This document shows, in pieces, positions 1 through 10,600 of a stretch of DNA of 64,000 nt. A program made the translations under genes and the position numbers. Under the pieces are notes generated by a model that saw only the letters and a list, made by a program, of their open reading frames with translations, was not told where the DNA came from and made no database searches. Positions within the stretch are counted from its first letter, which is position 1, and every line of letters begins with the position of its first letter. The stretch comes from Rhodococcus jostii NBRC 16295 (GTDB lineage: Bacteria; Actinomycetota; Actinomycetes; Mycobacteriales; Mycobacteriaceae). The stretch lies in contig NZ_BCWY01000047.1 of the NCBI RefSeq assembly GCF_001894825.1, positions 1-64,000 of the forward strand, in the 5' to 3' direction.

Positions 1-399
1 CTTGAGGAGCAGCGACGTCGACAGGTCGCGTGCCGAAACCGCGTACGGCTGATCGGCATTCGAGTTGTGTGGGCGGTTCGCGGGTTGCTGGGGCGCGAAC
101 TGCTGTTGCGGCTGGGGCGGCGTGAACGGTCCCTGCGGAGGGGCCTGCTGTGTGGCGGGAGCCTGCTGCGGGACGGGAGCCGCCGGGGCCTGGGTCTGCG
201 GCCGCGCGGGCGTGGCGGCCTGGGCCTGGGCCTGGGCCTGGGCCTGGGAAGCAGGCTGCGCGAACGGGTTGGGACCCTGAGGCTGAACGTACGGTGCCTG
301 CCGCGCGGCGTTCCAGGCGACGGCCGATCCGTTGTCGTCTCCAGGCAGGTTCGAGGCAGGCCGTACCGGCTCCCACATGCCGGCGTTGTTTTCGGACAT
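1..399 (-). CDS. Pro/Gln/Ala-rich protein, N-terminal part (runs off the window)
   Basis: The frame is open from an ATG at 399 to the window edge, giving the first 133 residues. A GAGGGG ribosome binding site lies about 10 nt upstream. The visible part is low-complexity: rich in Pro, Gln and Ala, with a (Gln-Ala)5 run coded by a hexanucleotide repeat, and no membrane segment or signal peptide. It lies just downstream of ccsB on the same strand. In mycobacteria a conserved protein follows ccsB at this place; MinD/ParA-like ATPases with Pro-rich N-termini are one possibility, but the folded domain is outside the window. Function not assigned. Confidence 0.7.
   Translation of the reverse strand, partial: MSENNAGMWEPVRPASNLPGDDNGSAVAWNAARQAPYVQPQGPNPFAQPASQAQAQAQAQAATPARPQTQAPAAPVPQQAPATQQAPPQGPFTPPQPQQQFAPQQPANRPHNSNADQPYAVSARDLSTSLLLK
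217..246. repeat. GGCCTG hexanucleotide repeat, 5 copies
   Basis: Five perfect tandem copies of GGCCTG lie inside the Pro/Gln-rich coding region and code for alternating Ala and Gln on the minus strand. Because the unit is 6 bp, copy-number change would alter length but keep the frame. Confidence 0.9.
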
Positions 400-494
400 G
401 GCTGAACATCCCCCTCGTGAAGTCTCCATCGCCCCCACCGGAATCACACCGGTCGGAGACGTCGCGGCGGAAGGATATCAGTCGGTGGCTACGG

Positions 495-1472
495 TCAGTT
501 CAGGCCCGCGTACGAGTGCAACCCCGACACCACCATGTTGATGATGAACAGGTTGAACAGCATCGCGACGAACCCCGCCACGTTGATCCACGCGGCCTTG
601 GTGTCGCGCCATCCGGACGTCGCGCGGGCGTGGAGGTAGGCGGCGTAGATCACCCAGGCGATGAACGACATCGTCTCCTTCGGATCCCAGCCCCAGAATC
701 GGCCCCAGGCGGCCTCGGCCCAGATGGCGCCGAGGATGACACCCGCGCCGAACAGCGGGAACCCTATGATCGTGGTCTTGTACGCGAGCCGGTCGAGGGT
801 CTGGGCGTCGGGCAGGCGCTCCGCGATCCGCGCGAAGACGCCGGATCCCTCCTCGCCGTGCGGGTACCGCATGCGCAGCAGGAACAGCAGGCTCGCGATG
901 CCCGACACCAGGAAGACACCGGAGCCGACGCTCACGATGGTGACGTGGATGGGCAGCCAGTACGACCGCAGCGCGGGGACCACGGGGGCCGCGTCGGCGT
1001 AGAGCACGGTGGCGGCGAGGAACATCAGGATCAGGACGGGAACGAGCAGGAACACCCACATCGACCGGTAGGCCGGCTTCGACAGCAGCGCGAGTCCGAC
1101 GACGAGCGCGGCCGCGCAGGCCATGGTCACGAACTCGTACATGTTGCCGAGCGGGAACCGTTCGGTCGCGAATCCGCGGAGCACGATCGAGGCGAAGATC
1201 AGGACGGTGCCGACGACGAGCACGGCCGCACCCATGCCGCCGAACCGCTCGGACAGCGGCTTCTTCGGCTTCTCGATCAGCCGGCCGGGACCTGTGGCCG
1301 TCGCGGCCGGGGGTGCGCCCGCGCCGGCCGACACGAGTTCCCGGTCCTGCACGGCCCGCGCCCGCGTGGACGCGTACTGCACGATGAGCAGCACGAGTGC
1401 CAGCGCCAGCACGGTGAAGGCTGATCGGAAGGCCCAGTCGCTGTACTGCGCCAGTGTCTCGTTGGTCGTCAT
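495..1472 (-). CDS. ccsB: Cytochrome c biogenesis protein CcsB/CcsA (heme handling)
   Basis: Membrane protein of 325 residues of the System II cytochrome c synthase. With ResB it brings heme to apocytochrome c outside the membrane. The family WGRFWGWDPKE tryptophan-rich signature is at about residues 256-266. Candidate heme-ligand histidines lie in membrane-flanking segments near residues 176, 281 and 318. Several hydrophobic helices are visible from residue 17 on, with a charged insert at 35-75. The ATG overlaps the resB stop as ATGA, so translation is probably coupled. It is the last recognised gene of the operon that starts with the histidine phosphatase at 6495. Confidence 0.95.
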   Translation of the reverse strand: MTTNETLAQYSDWAFRSAFTVLALALVLLIVQYASTRARAVQDRELVSAGAGAPPAATATGPGRLIEKPKKPLSERFGGMGAAVLVVGTVLIFASIVLRGFATERFPLGNMYEFVTMACAAALVVGLALLSKPAYRSMWVFLLVPVLILMFLAATVLYADAAPVVPALRSYWLPIHVTIVSVGSGVFLVSGIASLLFLLRMRYPHGEEGSGVFARIAERLPDAQTLDRLAYKTTIIGFPLFGAGVILGAIWAEAAWGRFWGWDPKETMSFIAWVIYAAYLHARATSGWRDTKAAWINVAGFVAMLFNLFIINMVVSGLHSYAGLN

Positions 1473-3133
1473 CGTTGGCTCTCCTGCGCGTCAGGCTTCG
1501 TGTCGTCCGTGAGCAGACGGGTGCAGAGCCGGCCGAACTCGTCGCCCCAGCCGGCCTGATCGGTCCGGGCGAGTCCACCAAGCTCTACTACAGTACGTCG
1601 TGGCCCCTGCTCCGCGGCGTCCGCGGGGTAGATGCGGGCCCAGATGCGGCGGCGCTTGACCAGCAGCGAGACGAGCAGTCCCGCCATCATCGTCAGAGCC
1701 GACACCAGCACCCACTGCTGCGCCGGGTCGTGCGACACCTGCAGGTTCACGAAGTCCACGGCTCCGTCGAACCGTACCTGGGTGCCGTCGGCCAGCGTCG
1801 AACTCTCCCCCGGCTTCAGGTTCACCCGGTCCTGCTTCACGAGCCGGCCCTGGTTGATCAGTTCCGTATTGAGCGAGAACAGCGACTGCGGGTTGCCCGT
1901 GTCGAGTCCGGTGTCGCCCTTGTAGATGTCGATGGCGACGGCCGGGTCGTTCATCGCCGGGTAGCTCGACGCCAGCAGGTTGCCGTGGAACAACGCGGTG
2001 GGAGCGAACAGTCCCTCGATCGCGATCTGGTTCTTCCGGCGCTCGTCGGTGTCTGGGTACATGCCGCCGGGTGGGTCGAACCGCATGGCGCCGCTGCTGA
2101 GGAACGTCGTCGCGTCGTCGGGACGCCACTGCAGCGTCTCCGTGCGGGTCTCCCCGTTCGGGAACGTGACGGTGAACGTCGGCGCGTACCCGTGACCCTG
2201 CAGGTAGACGCGGTCACCCTCGACGCGCAGCGGGTGGTTGACCTGCAACTGCCCGTCCCGCCACGTGTTCGTCTCGAGGTCGTCGCCGGCCTGGTACGAA
2301 ATGTTGGACGTGAACATCTCGGCCTGACCGGTGTCGAGGTAGTCGGCCGCGAAGTCCTTGACCTTGACGCACAGCGGCGTCATACCGGTGCCGTCCTGCG
2401 TGTTGCCGGCCTTGAACGAGTCGAAGACGGCAGGCGACGTGGTGCAGAAGCCGGGACCGTCGTTGGCGACGACGATCACATTGCCCTCGTAACCGAACAG
2501 CTTGCCGACGGCGATCGCGACGAGCAGTCCGACGAGGGACAGGTGAAAGACGAGGTTGCCGAGTTCGCGCAGGTATCCCTTCTCCGCGGAGATGGTGATC
2601 TCGCCGTCGTGCGCGGCACGCTCCCCGCCCTCGCGGGTCTCGACCCGCCACCCCTTCAGGTGGGTGCGGATGCGGGCGGCGAGTTCCTCGGGTGTTTCGT
2701 CGACCCGGTCCTCGTGGTGGTGCGGGAGTCGCGCGAGGTTGCGCGGGGCCGGCACCGGACGGGTGCGCAGCGCCTTGGCGTGGTCGACGCATCGCGGCAG
2801 GATGCAGCCGACGAGCGAGATGAACAGCAGCACGTAGATCGCGGTGAACCAGAAGCTGCCGAACACGTCGAACAGTTCGAGTTTGTCCATCCACGGGCCG
2901 AGGGTGGGCCGGTTCGCGATGTACTCGTCGACCTTTCCCGCGTTGAGGCTGCGCTGCGGGAGCAGCGCGCCGGGAATGGCGGCGAGGGCCAGCAGGAACA
3001 GCAGCACCAGCGCCGTGCGCATGGACGTGAGTCCGCGCCAGGTGTTGCGGACGAGCGCGAACGCGCGGCCCGGCAGCGATTGACGGGGCACCGGTGCGGC
3101 TTCCGGGGCCTCGGGGGTCTGGGTGTCGCTCAT
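1469..3133 (-). CDS. resB: Cytochrome c biogenesis protein ResB
   Basis: A 554-residue ResB family protein, partner of CcsB in heme delivery for cytochrome c maturation. It has a Pro-rich cytoplasmic N-terminus, a first membrane helix at about residues 38-58, further helices before residue 250, a large extracytoplasmic domain and a C-terminal helix followed by Lys/Arg. I chose the ATG at 3133 because a GGGAG site lies 7 nt upstream; longer frames run into the tnpB insertion. The gene is separated from ccdA by about 1.28 kb that holds an opposing tnpB, although in relatives the two genes are close neighbours. Transcription from the upstream operon must cross that insertion, or resB must have its own promoter. 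Confidence 0.93.
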   Translation of the reverse strand: MSDTQTPEAPEAAPVPRQSLPGRAFALVRNTWRGLTSMRTALVLLFLLALAAIPGALLPQRSLNAGKVDEYIANRPTLGPWMDKLELFDVFGSFWFTAIYVLLFISLVGCILPRCVDHAKALRTRPVPAPRNLARLPHHHEDRVDETPEELAARIRTHLKGWRVETREGGERAAHDGEITISAEKGYLRELGNLVFHLSLVGLLVAIAVGKLFGYEGNVIVVANDGPGFCTTSPAVFDSFKAGNTQDGTGMTPLCVKVKDFAADYLDTGQAEMFTSNISYQAGDDLETNTWRDGQLQVNHPLRVEGDRVYLQGHGYAPTFTVTFPNGETRTETLQWRPDDATTFLSSGAMRFDPPGGMYPDTDERRKNQIAIEGLFAPTALFHGNLLASSYPAMNDPAVAIDIYKGDTGLDTGNPQSLFSLNTELINQGRLVKQDRVNLKPGESSTLADGTQVRFDGAVDFVNLQVSHDPAQQWVLVSALTMMAGLLVSLLVKRRRIWARIYPADAAEQGPRRTVVELGGLARTDQAGWGDEFGRLCTRLLTDDTKPDAQESQR

Positions 3134-3228
3134 CGCGTCACTCCCGTCGAACCCGCGGATTCGGCTCGCGCAGTGCGCATACTGCATGGCTGCCGATACA
3201 TGTCGGTGCCTCTCGTTATTGTTCGGGA
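3134..3228. other. Gap between resB and tnpB: probable left end of the tnpB element
   Basis: This 95-bp stretch holds the resB ribosome binding site and, nearer tnpB, a short imperfect hairpin at 3192-3207 (CCGA, TACATG loop, TCGG) and a TTAT at 3217-3220. Elements of the IS200/IS605 group carry subterminal hairpins and insert 3' of TTAC/TTAT-like tetranucleotides, so the left end is probably here. I cannot place the exact junction without an empty-site sequence. Confidence 0.35.
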
Positions 3229-4416
3229 ATGGGGGAGATCGTGCGTTACACCTACCGCCTGCGACCGGGCGCGACGGCAGAAACTGCACTTGTCGCGGAG
3301 TGGCATCGCTGCCGGTTCTTGTGGAACGAGGCAGTGCATCAACAGAGTTCCGGCACTATGCCGACTATGGGCTCTCTCTCTCGGATGCTTACCGAGGCGA
3401 GAGCCCGTTGCGAGTGGCTGCGGACGGGCTCGCAGGTCGCGCAACAGCAGATGCTGCGCAATTACTGGCAGGCGTTGACCGACTCGTTCAAATTGAAGGA
3501 CAGGGGGCGACCGCGGCAAAAAGCGCGGAAGCGCGCTCTCCCCTCGTTGGAATTCACGACTCGGGGTTTCTCGATTAGCGACGGGCGTTTGATGCTGCCG
3601 AAAGGTACAACGATCCCCGTAGTGTGGTCCCGCGAATTGCCGTCCAAGCCAACCTCTGTCCGTGTGTACCAGGATTCCATTGGTCATTGGTATGCGTCGT
3701 TCGTCGTCCGACGACCGGATACGCCGATTCCCAGAGTAGAAGGCGCCATTGGTATCGACTGGGGTGTATCGACGACCGCGACTACCACCGACCAGCGCTA
3801 CGATTTGCCATACCTTAGGCATCGGAAGCGCTGCGCCGCCGAGCTCGCAAAGGTACAACGCAAGATGGCGCGACGCCGACGTGTAGGCGCGAAACCATCG
3901 CGCGGGTATATCGCCGCCAAGAGGCAGGCCGCGCGACTGCAAAAGAAGGCGGCTCGCCAGACTCAGCACGACTCCAGGATCTGGGCACGAAGGGTCGTCG
4001 AGGACCATCAGCTGATCGCCGTGGAGGACTTCAAACCGAAGTTCCTCGTCAAATCGACAATGGCGCGAAAGTCTGCTGATGCCACGATCGGGGCGGTGAA
4101 GAGGGGGCTGATCGAATTCGCCCACCGGTTCGACCGTCAGCTGGTGCTCGTCTCGCCCAGGTACACGACCATGACGTGCTCCAGTTGCTTCGCGAGAGCC
4201 AAGCAGCAATTGGGGCTCGGCGAACAAACTTTCCGGTGTTACGGGTGCGGCAGTACTGCTCATCGTGACCGGAACGCCGCCAGGGTGATCCTGGCTGTGG
4301 CAGAGCGGGGCCACACCAGCGTTGACGATATAAGTCACTTGCAGCCCTCCTCTGGGTTGGTTGTGAGTGCGGTCCGAGTTGAAGATCCCCAGGCCTCATC
4401 AATGGGGAACCGTTAA
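3229..4416 (+). CDS. tnpB: TnpB, RNA-guided RuvC nuclease of an IS200/IS605- or IS607-type element
   Basis: A full-length 395-residue TnpB. The RuvC catalytic residues are all visible: Asp177 in GIDWGV, Glu266 in AVEDF and Asp347 in HRDRN. A zinc ribbon has Cys317/Cys320 and Cys337/Cys340. The N-terminus has the usual YRLRP...C..LWN start, and a Lys/Arg-rich stretch lies at 200-245. The ATG at 3229 was chosen because the family N-terminus begins there. No tnpA transposase lies beside it, so this is a lone tnpB. It runs against the ccs operon and its stop overlaps the ccdA stop by two bases. Codon use has more A/T third positions (TTG, GTA, CAA) than the neighbours, a sign of transfer. TnpB proteins are known to use an RNA from the 3' end of their own gene as guide scaffold; activity here is inferred. 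Confidence 0.93.
   Translation: MGEIVRYTYRLRPGATAETALVAEWHRCRFLWNEAVHQQSSGTMPTMGSLSRMLTEARARCEWLRTGSQVAQQQMLRNYWQALTDSFKLKDRGRPRQKARKRALPSLEFTTRGFSISDGRLMLPKGTTIPVVWSRELPSKPTSVRVYQDSIGHWYASFVVRRPDTPIPRVEGAIGIDWGVSTTATTTDQRYDLPYLRHRKRCAAELAKVQRKMARRRRVGAKPSRGYIAAKRQAARLQKKAARQTQHDSRIWARRVVEDHQLIAVEDFKPKFLVKSTMARKSADATIGAVKRGLIEFAHRFDRQLVLVSPRYTTMTCSSCFARAKQQLGLGEQTFRCYGCGSTAHRDRNAARVILAVAERGHTSVDDISHLQPSSGLVVSAVRVEDPQASSMGNR
4386..4408 (+). ncRNA. Terminal hairpin of the tnpB element (candidate omega RNA end)
   Basis: TCCCCA at 4386-4391 pairs with TGGGGA at 4403-4408 across an 11-nt loop, just before the tnpB stop. A GC-rich hairpin ending in GGGGA at this place is typical of the right end of actinobacterial tnpB elements and closes the guide RNA scaffold. 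If so, the guide would be read from the bases just downstream, inside the 3' end of ccdA. The exact right end is not defined. Confidence 0.45.
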
Positions 4417-5243
4417 ATGGGGAGGGTCACTTCCGAGATGAAGGCGTCGCGAACCCAGCCGACGAACTGGTCCCACGCGCCGGTGACGAGGGCGATGCCC
4501 ACGGCCACCAGCATGATTCCGCCGAAGATTTGAATGGTGCGCGCGTTGCGGCGCAGCCAGCCGACACCGCGCAGCGCGCGGGACGAGCCGAGCGCCAGGA
4601 TCACGAACGGCAACCCGAGGCCGAGGCAGTACGCGACGATGAGGGCCACTCCGCGGGCGGCGGTGGCACCGTCGGTGCCGGCGGCGAGGGAGATGACACC
4701 CGCCAGGGTGGGGCCGAGGCACGGGGTCCAGCCGAGCGCGAACACGGCACCGAGCAGCGGGGCCCCGGCCAGGCTGGAGATGCGGCGCGGCTCGAGCCTC
4801 GTGTCGCGCTGCAGGGCCGGGATCAGGCCGATGAACACCAGGCCCATGGCGATGGTGACCACCCCGCCGACGCGCATCAGGATGTCGCGGTTGATCGCCA
4901 GGGCCGAGATGGCGCCGAACACCGAGGCGGTGGCGAGCACGAACACCACGGTGAAACCGGCGACGAACAACCCGGCCGCGCCCGCGACCCGCAACCGTCC
5001 GTCCGCGACCGTCTTCGTGCGGGTGGCGGCCTCCTCCGCGGTGACGGCCGGGGCGTCCGCCCCGACCACACCCGCGAGGTAGGACAGGTATCCGGGAACG
5101 AGCGGCACGACGCACGGCGACGCGAACGACACCAGACCGGCGAGGACGCACGCACCGAGCGCGAGCAGCAGCGGGCCGGATGCCGCGGTGGATTGGAAGG
5201 CGTCGCCGACGCCGCCGGCGAGAAGGGCAGTGCTGGTGCTCAC
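4413..5243 (-). CDS. ccdA: Cytochrome c biogenesis protein CcdA
   Basis: CcdA/DsbD-type membrane thiol carrier of 276 residues. It passes reducing power from cytoplasmic thioredoxin across the membrane to keep apocytochrome c and its thioredoxin partner reduced. The two conserved Cys-Pro contexts are present: Cys44 in [13 protein letters not shown] and Cys175 in GWTPCLGP. About six helices are visible. Its ATG overlaps the TlpA-like gene stop (ATGA). The C-terminus abuts the tnpB insertion: the ccdA stop shares two bases with the tnpB stop on the other strand, so the element inserted at or just beyond the end of ccdA. Confidence 0.94.
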   Translation of the reverse strand: MSTSTALLAGGVGDAFQSTAASGPLLLALGACVLAGLVSFASPCVVPLVPGYLSYLAGVVGADAPAVTAEEAATRTKTVADGRLRVAGAAGLFVAGFTVVFVLATASVFGAISALAINRDILMRVGGVVTIAMGLVFIGLIPALQRDTRLEPRRISSLAGAPLLGAVFALGWTPCLGPTLAGVISLAAGTDGATAARGVALIVAYCLGLGLPFVILALGSSRALRGVGWLRRNARTIQIFGGIMLVAVGIALVTGAWDQFVGWVRDAFISEVTLPI

Positions 5244-5839
5244 GATTCCTGCGCCACCCGTTCGACCACCGGCTTCAGGTCTTCGACCAGCAGTTCCTTC
5301 AGGAACACGGCGGCCACGCGGTGTTCCCGGTCGAGCACGATCGTCGTGGGGATGACGCTCGTGGGGTAGTTCTGGCCCAGCGCGATCATCGTTCGCATGG
5401 CGGGGTCGTAGATCGACGGATACGACACCTTGTTGTCGATCACGAAGTCCTGCGCCTTGTCCTGCTGGTTGTCCCGCACGTTGATTCCGAGGAACGACAC
5501 ACCCTGGTCCTTGGTCTCCTCGTACACCTGCTCGAGGTCGTCGGCCTCACCCCGGCACGGACCGCACCACTGCCCCCACACGTTGAGGACCACGACCTGG
5601 CCCTCGAAGTCGTCGAGTGACGTGGTCTTGCCCTCGGTCATCAGGTCGGGACCCGTCACCGTGCCGATGGTGCCGCGGTCGGCCGGCGGGTCGTAGAAGA
5701 TTTCCGTCTGGCCGCCCGGCGACACGAAGTCGAACGTGCCGCCCTGAGCCACGGCGTCGTCGCCGGACGCACACGCCGACAGCGACACCGCGGCCGTACA
5801 GATCACCGCGAGAAGCCCGGCGAAGCGCCCCCGACTCAT
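5240..5839 (-). CDS. TlpA/ResA-like thioredoxin lipoprotein
   Basis: A 199-residue thioredoxin-fold protein anchored outside the membrane as a lipoprotein: signal helix at residues 5-20 and lipobox LSAC with Cys23. The redox motif is WCGPC (Cys92, Cys95). It probably takes electrons from CcdA and reduces the CXXCH cysteines of apocytochromes. The start at 5839 gives a proper signal peptide; longer frames add an Arg-rich tail that is out-of-frame coding of the upstream gene. It overlaps both neighbours by 4 bp. Confidence 0.92.
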   Translation of the reverse strand: MSRGRFAGLLAVICTAAVSLSACASGDDAVAQGGTFDFVSPGGQTEIFYDPPADRGTIGTVTGPDLMTEGKTTSLDDFEGQVVVLNVWGQWCGPCRGEADDLEQVYEETKDQGVSFLGINVRDNQQDKAQDFVIDNKVSYPSIYDPAMRTMIALGQNYPTSVIPTTIVLDREHRVAAVFLKELLVEDLKPVVERVAQES

Positions 5840-6495
5840 GCCCCGGTCACCCTCGGATCCGATGCGCCCGCGGGCTCCGAGTACACGATGTCGATGAGGG
5901 TGTCGCCCTCGTAGACGAGCGACGTCAGCGACGCGAGACCGCACTGACGGTGGCGCGGGTCGTGCCACAGCCGCTCACCCTGGAGGAACCGGCGGAGGGT
6001 CCAGACGGGGAGCTGGTGGCTGACGACGACGGCCTCGTGTCCCACGGCCGACACCCGGGCGCTGTTGACGGCGGCGAGCATGCGGTGCGCGATCTGCAGG
6101 TACGGCTCGCCCCACGACGGGGTGAACGGATCGCGCAGCTTCCACCAGTGCCGCGGGCGGGACAGCGCGCCGTCACCGACGGAGACCTTGAGGCCCTCGA
6201 ATTCGTTGCCCGCCTCGATGAGGTTCTCGTCGGTGGCGATCTCGACGCCGTGCGCGTCGGCGATCGGGGTCGCTGTCTCCTGCGCCCGCTGCAGCGGCGA
6301 CGACACCACGTGGGTGATGTCGTGCTTGGCCAGCACCGACGCCACCGCTCGCGCCTGCGCCTCACCGGTCACCGACAGCCGGAACCCGGGGAGCCTGCCG
6401 TAGAGGATTCCGCGCGGGTTGTGCACCTCGCCGTGCCGGAGCACATGCACGATGGTGCGGGTCTGGGTGTGGTCGGGATGATCGGCTTCGGTCAC
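5836..6495 (-). CDS. Histidine phosphatase family protein (phosphoglycerate mutase-like)
   Basis: A 219-residue protein of the histidine phosphatase superfamily, with the phosphohistidine motif LRHGE (His21) near the N-terminus. It starts at GTG 6495, where GAGGAA lies 8 nt upstream; there is no in-frame ATG closer than inside hemL. It is the first gene of the ccs operon, as in mycobacteria, overlapping the thioredoxin gene by 4 bp. The substrate is unknown; it is not the glycolytic mutase, which is at 34.7-35.4 kb. Confidence 0.85.
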   Translation of the reverse strand: MTEADHPDHTQTRTIVHVLRHGEVHNPRGILYGRLPGFRLSVTGEAQARAVASVLAKHDITHVVSSPLQRAQETATPIADAHGVEIATDENLIEAGNEFEGLKVSVGDGALSRPRHWWKLRDPFTPSWGEPYLQIAHRMLAAVNSARVSAVGHEAVVVSHQLPVWTLRRFLQGERLWHDPRHRQCGLASLTSLVYEGDTLIDIVYSEPAGASDPRVTGA

Positions 6496-6580
6496 GTCGC
6501 GGTTCCTCGGGTCGGGGCGGGAGGTCGGGTGGGAGTCGGCGGTGCGGCGGGGCGGTGTTGCCGCCACGGGGGACGACACG

Positions 6581-7906
6581 TCAGGGCCGGACGGCCGCGG
6601 CGGCGGCCTTGGCAGCGTGCGGCAGGGCGTCGGCGATGATCGAGAATGCCTTGTCGTCCATGGCGGCGGAGACGAACCACGCCTCGAACGCGCTCGGCGG
6701 CGGGTACACCCCACGCGACAGCAGGCCGTGGAAGAACGCCGGGAAGCGCCAGGTCTGGGCGGCCTTCGCCTCGTCGTAGTTGGTCACCGGGTCCTCGCTG
6801 AAGAACACGCTGAGCATCGTGCCTGCGGTCTGCACCCGGTGCGGCACGCTCTCCGCGGTCAGCGCGTCGGACAGCAGGGTCCGCAGGGTGGCGCTGTTGC
6901 GCTCGAGTGCGTCGTACACGCCCTGGTCCGCGGCGCGCAGGCTGGCGAGCCCGGCAGCGACGGCGACGGGGTTCCCGGACAGGGTGCCCGCCTGGTAGAC
7001 GGGTCCGGCCGGGGCGAGATGCGCCATGACGTCGGCGCGGCCCCCGAACGCGGCGGCGGGCAGGCCACCGCTCATCACCTTGCCGAACGTGTAGAGGTCA
7101 CCGGCGACGCCGTCGAGGCCGTACCAGCCGGCGGAGCTGACCCGGAATCCGGTCATCACCTCGTCCATGATGAGCAGCGCGCCGTTGTCGCGGGTGAGGG
7201 TGCGCAGGCCCTCGTTGAAACCGGGCTGCGGCGCCACCGCGCCCATGTTGCCGGCGGCGGCCTCGGTGATGACGCACGCGATCCGGCCCTCGTTCGCGGC
7301 GAACGCCTGGGCGACGGCGTCCAGGTCGTTGTAGGGCACGACGATGGTGTCTTCGGCCTGCGCACCCGTCACCCCGGGGGACGTGGGGAGTCCGAACGTG
7401 GCGAGTCCCGAACCGGCGTCGGCCAGCAGGGCGTCGACGTGGCCGTGGTAGCAGCCGGAGAACTTGAGGATCTTGGTCCGGCCGGTGAAGCCGCGGGCCA
7501 GGCGGACGGCGCTCATGGTGGCTTCGGTGCCGGAGTTGACCAGGCGCACCTTCTCCACCGGCGCGACCCGGCGGACGATCTCCTCGGCCAGTTCGATCTC
7601 GCCCTCGGTGGGCGCGCCGAACGACAGGCCGGTGGCGGCCGCCTTCTGCACGGCCTCGACGACGGCGGGGTGCGCGTGCCCGAGGATCATCGGCCCCCAG
7701 GAGCAGATGAGATCGACGTAGTCGTTGCCGTCGACGTCGGTGAGTGTGTAGCCGGACGCTTCCTTGATGAACCGCGGGGTGCCGCCGACCGAATGGAAGG
7801 CCCGGACCGGGGAGTTGACGCCGCCGGGAATGACCAGATCAGCCCTCTCGAAGAGCTGGGCGGAGCGGGATGCGTGCACGTCGGGGTCACCGGAGGAAAC
7901 AGTCAC
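6581..7906 (-). CDS. hemL: Glutamate-1-semialdehyde 2,1-aminomutase
   Basis: PLP enzyme of about 441 residues that makes 5-aminolevulinate from glutamate-1-semialdehyde, the step after HemA (18.9-20.3 kb). Family features are visible: PGGVNSPVR near the N-terminus, GCYHGH, the [12 protein letters not shown] cofactor motif and the Schiff-base lysine in [11 protein letters not shown]. The start is uncertain. I use the GTG at 7906, but its GGAGG is only 2 nt away; a longer frame begins at 7981. It follows the VOC gene on the same strand by about 60 bp. Confidence 0.93.
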   Translation of the reverse strand: MTVSSGDPDVHASRSAQLFERADLVIPGGVNSPVRAFHSVGGTPRFIKEASGYTLTDVDGNDYVDLICSWGPMILGHAHPAVVEAVQKAAATGLSFGAPTEGEIELAEEIVRRVAPVEKVRLVNSGTEATMSAVRLARGFTGRTKILKFSGCYHGHVDALLADAGSGLATFGLPTSPGVTGAQAEDTIVVPYNDLDAVAQAFAANEGRIACVITEAAAGNMGAVAPQPGFNEGLRTLTRDNGALLIMDEVMTGFRVSSAGWYGLDGVAGDLYTFGKVMSGGLPAAAFGGRADVMAHLAPAGPVYQAGTLSGNPVAVAAGLASLRAADQGVYDALERNSATLRTLLSDALTAESVPHRVQTAGTMLSVFFSEDPVTNYDEAKAAQTWRFPAFFHGLLSRGVYPPPSAFEAWFVSAAMDDKAFSIIADALPHAAKAAAAAVRP

Positions 7907-7967
7907 GGCCTCCAGTGTCCCAGTTCTGTCGAATTTGCCAACGACAGGGTGTAGTGGGTGGCCAGGA

Positions 7968-8480
7968 TCACTCTGCCCCATCCGTCGCGTCCGGACGTGT
8001 GGGGACGAGCGAGTCGAACATCGCCCGCATCTCGTCGGACAGTTTCATCAGTTCCACGTAGCCGCCGAGCGGACCGCCCTCGAGGTAGGCGAACTCCATC
8101 CCGACGCCCTCGAACCGGCCCTGCTGCACGACGGGCAGACCACGACGCGCGGCCTCCGCGAGGGTGGCGTCGAAGTCTTCGGGGACCCACGCCACGTGGT
8201 GGACGCCGGGACCGCCGGTCTCCAGCTGTTCCGTGTAGAGGTTGCGTCCGGACACCGGTTGGATCAGCTCGAGCTGCTGCCCTCCGGCGTATCCGAGGGA
8301 CACGTGGACCACGTAGTCGGCGGGCTGCCCGCGGTACGTGCAGTGCTCGGGACCGAAGTGCACGTCGGGGAGCCGCAGCCATCGCGCGACGCCCAGCTGC
8401 TCCGTGAAGTACCGCTCCGCCGACTCGACGTCGTCGACCACCCAGCAGATCTGGAAGATCGGGCCGTCGACGAGACTCAT
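7968..8480 (-). CDS. VOC (glyoxalase/dioxygenase fold) family protein
   Basis: A 170-residue vicinal oxygen chelate protein with two beta-alpha-beta-beta-beta modules. Probable metal ligands His (GVHHVAW) and Glu (GGYVELMK) are present in the second module. In the first module the usual leading His appears as FQICWV, so metal binding may be altered. It overlaps the upstream SDR stop by 4 bp and belongs to the hpd-SDR-VOC run, so a role in aromatic or hydroxyphenylpyruvate metabolism is likely; the substrate is unknown. Confidence 0.75.
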   Translation of the reverse strand: MSLVDGPIFQICWVVDDVESAERYFTEQLGVARWLRLPDVHFGPEHCTYRGQPADYVVHVSLGYAGGQQLELIQPVSGRNLYTEQLETGGPGVHHVAWVPEDFDATLAEAARRGLPVVQQGRFEGVGMEFAYLEGGPLGGYVELMKLSDEMRAMFDSLVPTRPDATDGAE

Positions 8481-9241
8481 GCCATCTTCCCGTTGTCCAC
8501 CGCGTACACGGCGCCGTGGATGGCGGAGGCGTCGTCGGACGCGAGGAACGCCACCGTTTTCGCCACGTCCTCGGGTTCCATCAGTCCTCGCGGGGAGGCC
8601 GATTTCATGACGAGGTCGAAGTCGACACCCTCCGGAAACGTGAAGTTCGTGACCTGCGGCGTCATCATTCCGCCCGGGCAGACGGCGTTGATCCGCAGCG
8701 GTGTGCCGGTGAACTCGAGCGCCATCGCTCGGGTGAGACCCACCAGTCCGTGTTTGGCGGCGCAGTAACCGGCGGAATAGGCCTGCCCCTCCAGCCCGGC
8801 GACGGACGCGACGTTGACGATGTTGCCGCCCCGCTCGAGTAGATGCGGCAGCGCCGCCCGGGAGAGGAAGAACGGCCCGTCGAGGTTCACGGCGAGGTCG
8901 CGTGCCCAGTCCGCGTCCGTGACGTCCGCGGTGTGCCGGAGGGTGTGCGAACCGGCGACGTTGATCAGCACGTCCAGGCCGCCGAGCGTGGCGACGCACG
9001 ATTCGACGGCCGCGCGGCACGCGTCCGGCGAGGCGACGTCCGTGGGCGCGCACCAGTCAGCGGCGTCCGCTCCGGCGATCTCGATCATGGCTTGCCGTAA
9101 CGCTTCCCCGTCACGGGCGACGCCGAAGACGCGGGCTCCCCGGTCGGTGAGCACCCGGGCCACGGCGCGACCGAGCCCCGAGGAGGCACCGGTGACGAGT
9201 GCGATTTTCCCTGCGAACGATCCCCGATCAGTCTCATCCAT
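8477..9241 (-). CDS. Short-chain dehydrogenase/reductase (SDR)
   Basis: Classical SDR of about 254 residues: cofactor motif TGASSGLG near the N-terminus, NVAG in place of NNAG, and the YCAAK active site. NADP or NAD specificity is not clear. The ATG at 9241 is used; an in-frame start exists 15 bp upstream and neither has a strong ribosome binding site. It lies 33 bp downstream of hpd and overlaps the VOC gene, so the three are probably cotranscribed. Confidence 0.82.
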   Translation of the reverse strand: MDETDRGSFAGKIALVTGASSGLGRAVARVLTDRGARVFGVARDGEALRQAMIEIAGADAADWCAPTDVASPDACRAAVESCVATLGGLDVLINVAGSHTLRHTADVTDADWARDLAVNLDGPFFLSRAALPHLLERGGNIVNVASVAGLEGQAYSAGYCAAKHGLVGLTRAMALEFTGTPLRINAVCPGGMMTPQVTNFTFPEGVDFDLVMKSASPRGLMEPEDVAKTVAFLASDDASAIHGAVYAVDNGKMA

Positions 9242-9274
9242 CACTCGATGATGCACTGCGTGCCGGACGGACGA

Positions 9275-10486
<1,212 letters not shown>

Positions 10487-10533
10487 TCACTGTGATCCAG
10501 CACACATCACTGCGCAACGGTGACCATTGACGC

Positions 10534-10560
10534 TGTTCAATCTGTACACAATGCTGGACA
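10534..10560. promoter_or_regulatory. Operator-like dyad between hpd and the Lrp-type regulator
   Basis: TGTTCA at 10534 and TGGACA ending at 10560 form an imperfect inverted repeat (one mismatch) around an AT-rich 15-bp centre. Its size and place in the divergent promoter fit an Lrp/AsnC binding site controlling both hpd and the regulator. No binding data are visible. Confidence 0.4.
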
Positions 10561-10600
10561 GAAAGACCGATCGACCGTACATATTGACCAGGGGTGCGTC

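Noticed and set aside
478-1581. A 367-codon minus-strand frame overlapping ccsB
   Set aside because: Arg/Pro/Gly-rich out-of-frame shadow; the CcsB motif WGRFWGWDPKE is in the other frame.
3217-3228. TTAT at 3217-3220 as the exact left insertion point of the tnpB element
   Set aside because: It would leave only 8 bp before the tnpB start, with no room for the usual left-end structure; the junction is left open.
150-3478. Long open frames on the plus strand (up to 674 codons) opposite ccsB and resB
   Set aside because: They are rich in Arg, Gly, His and Pro with no domain, as expected from the antisense of GC-rich genes. The minus-strand frames have clear CcsB and ResB signatures.
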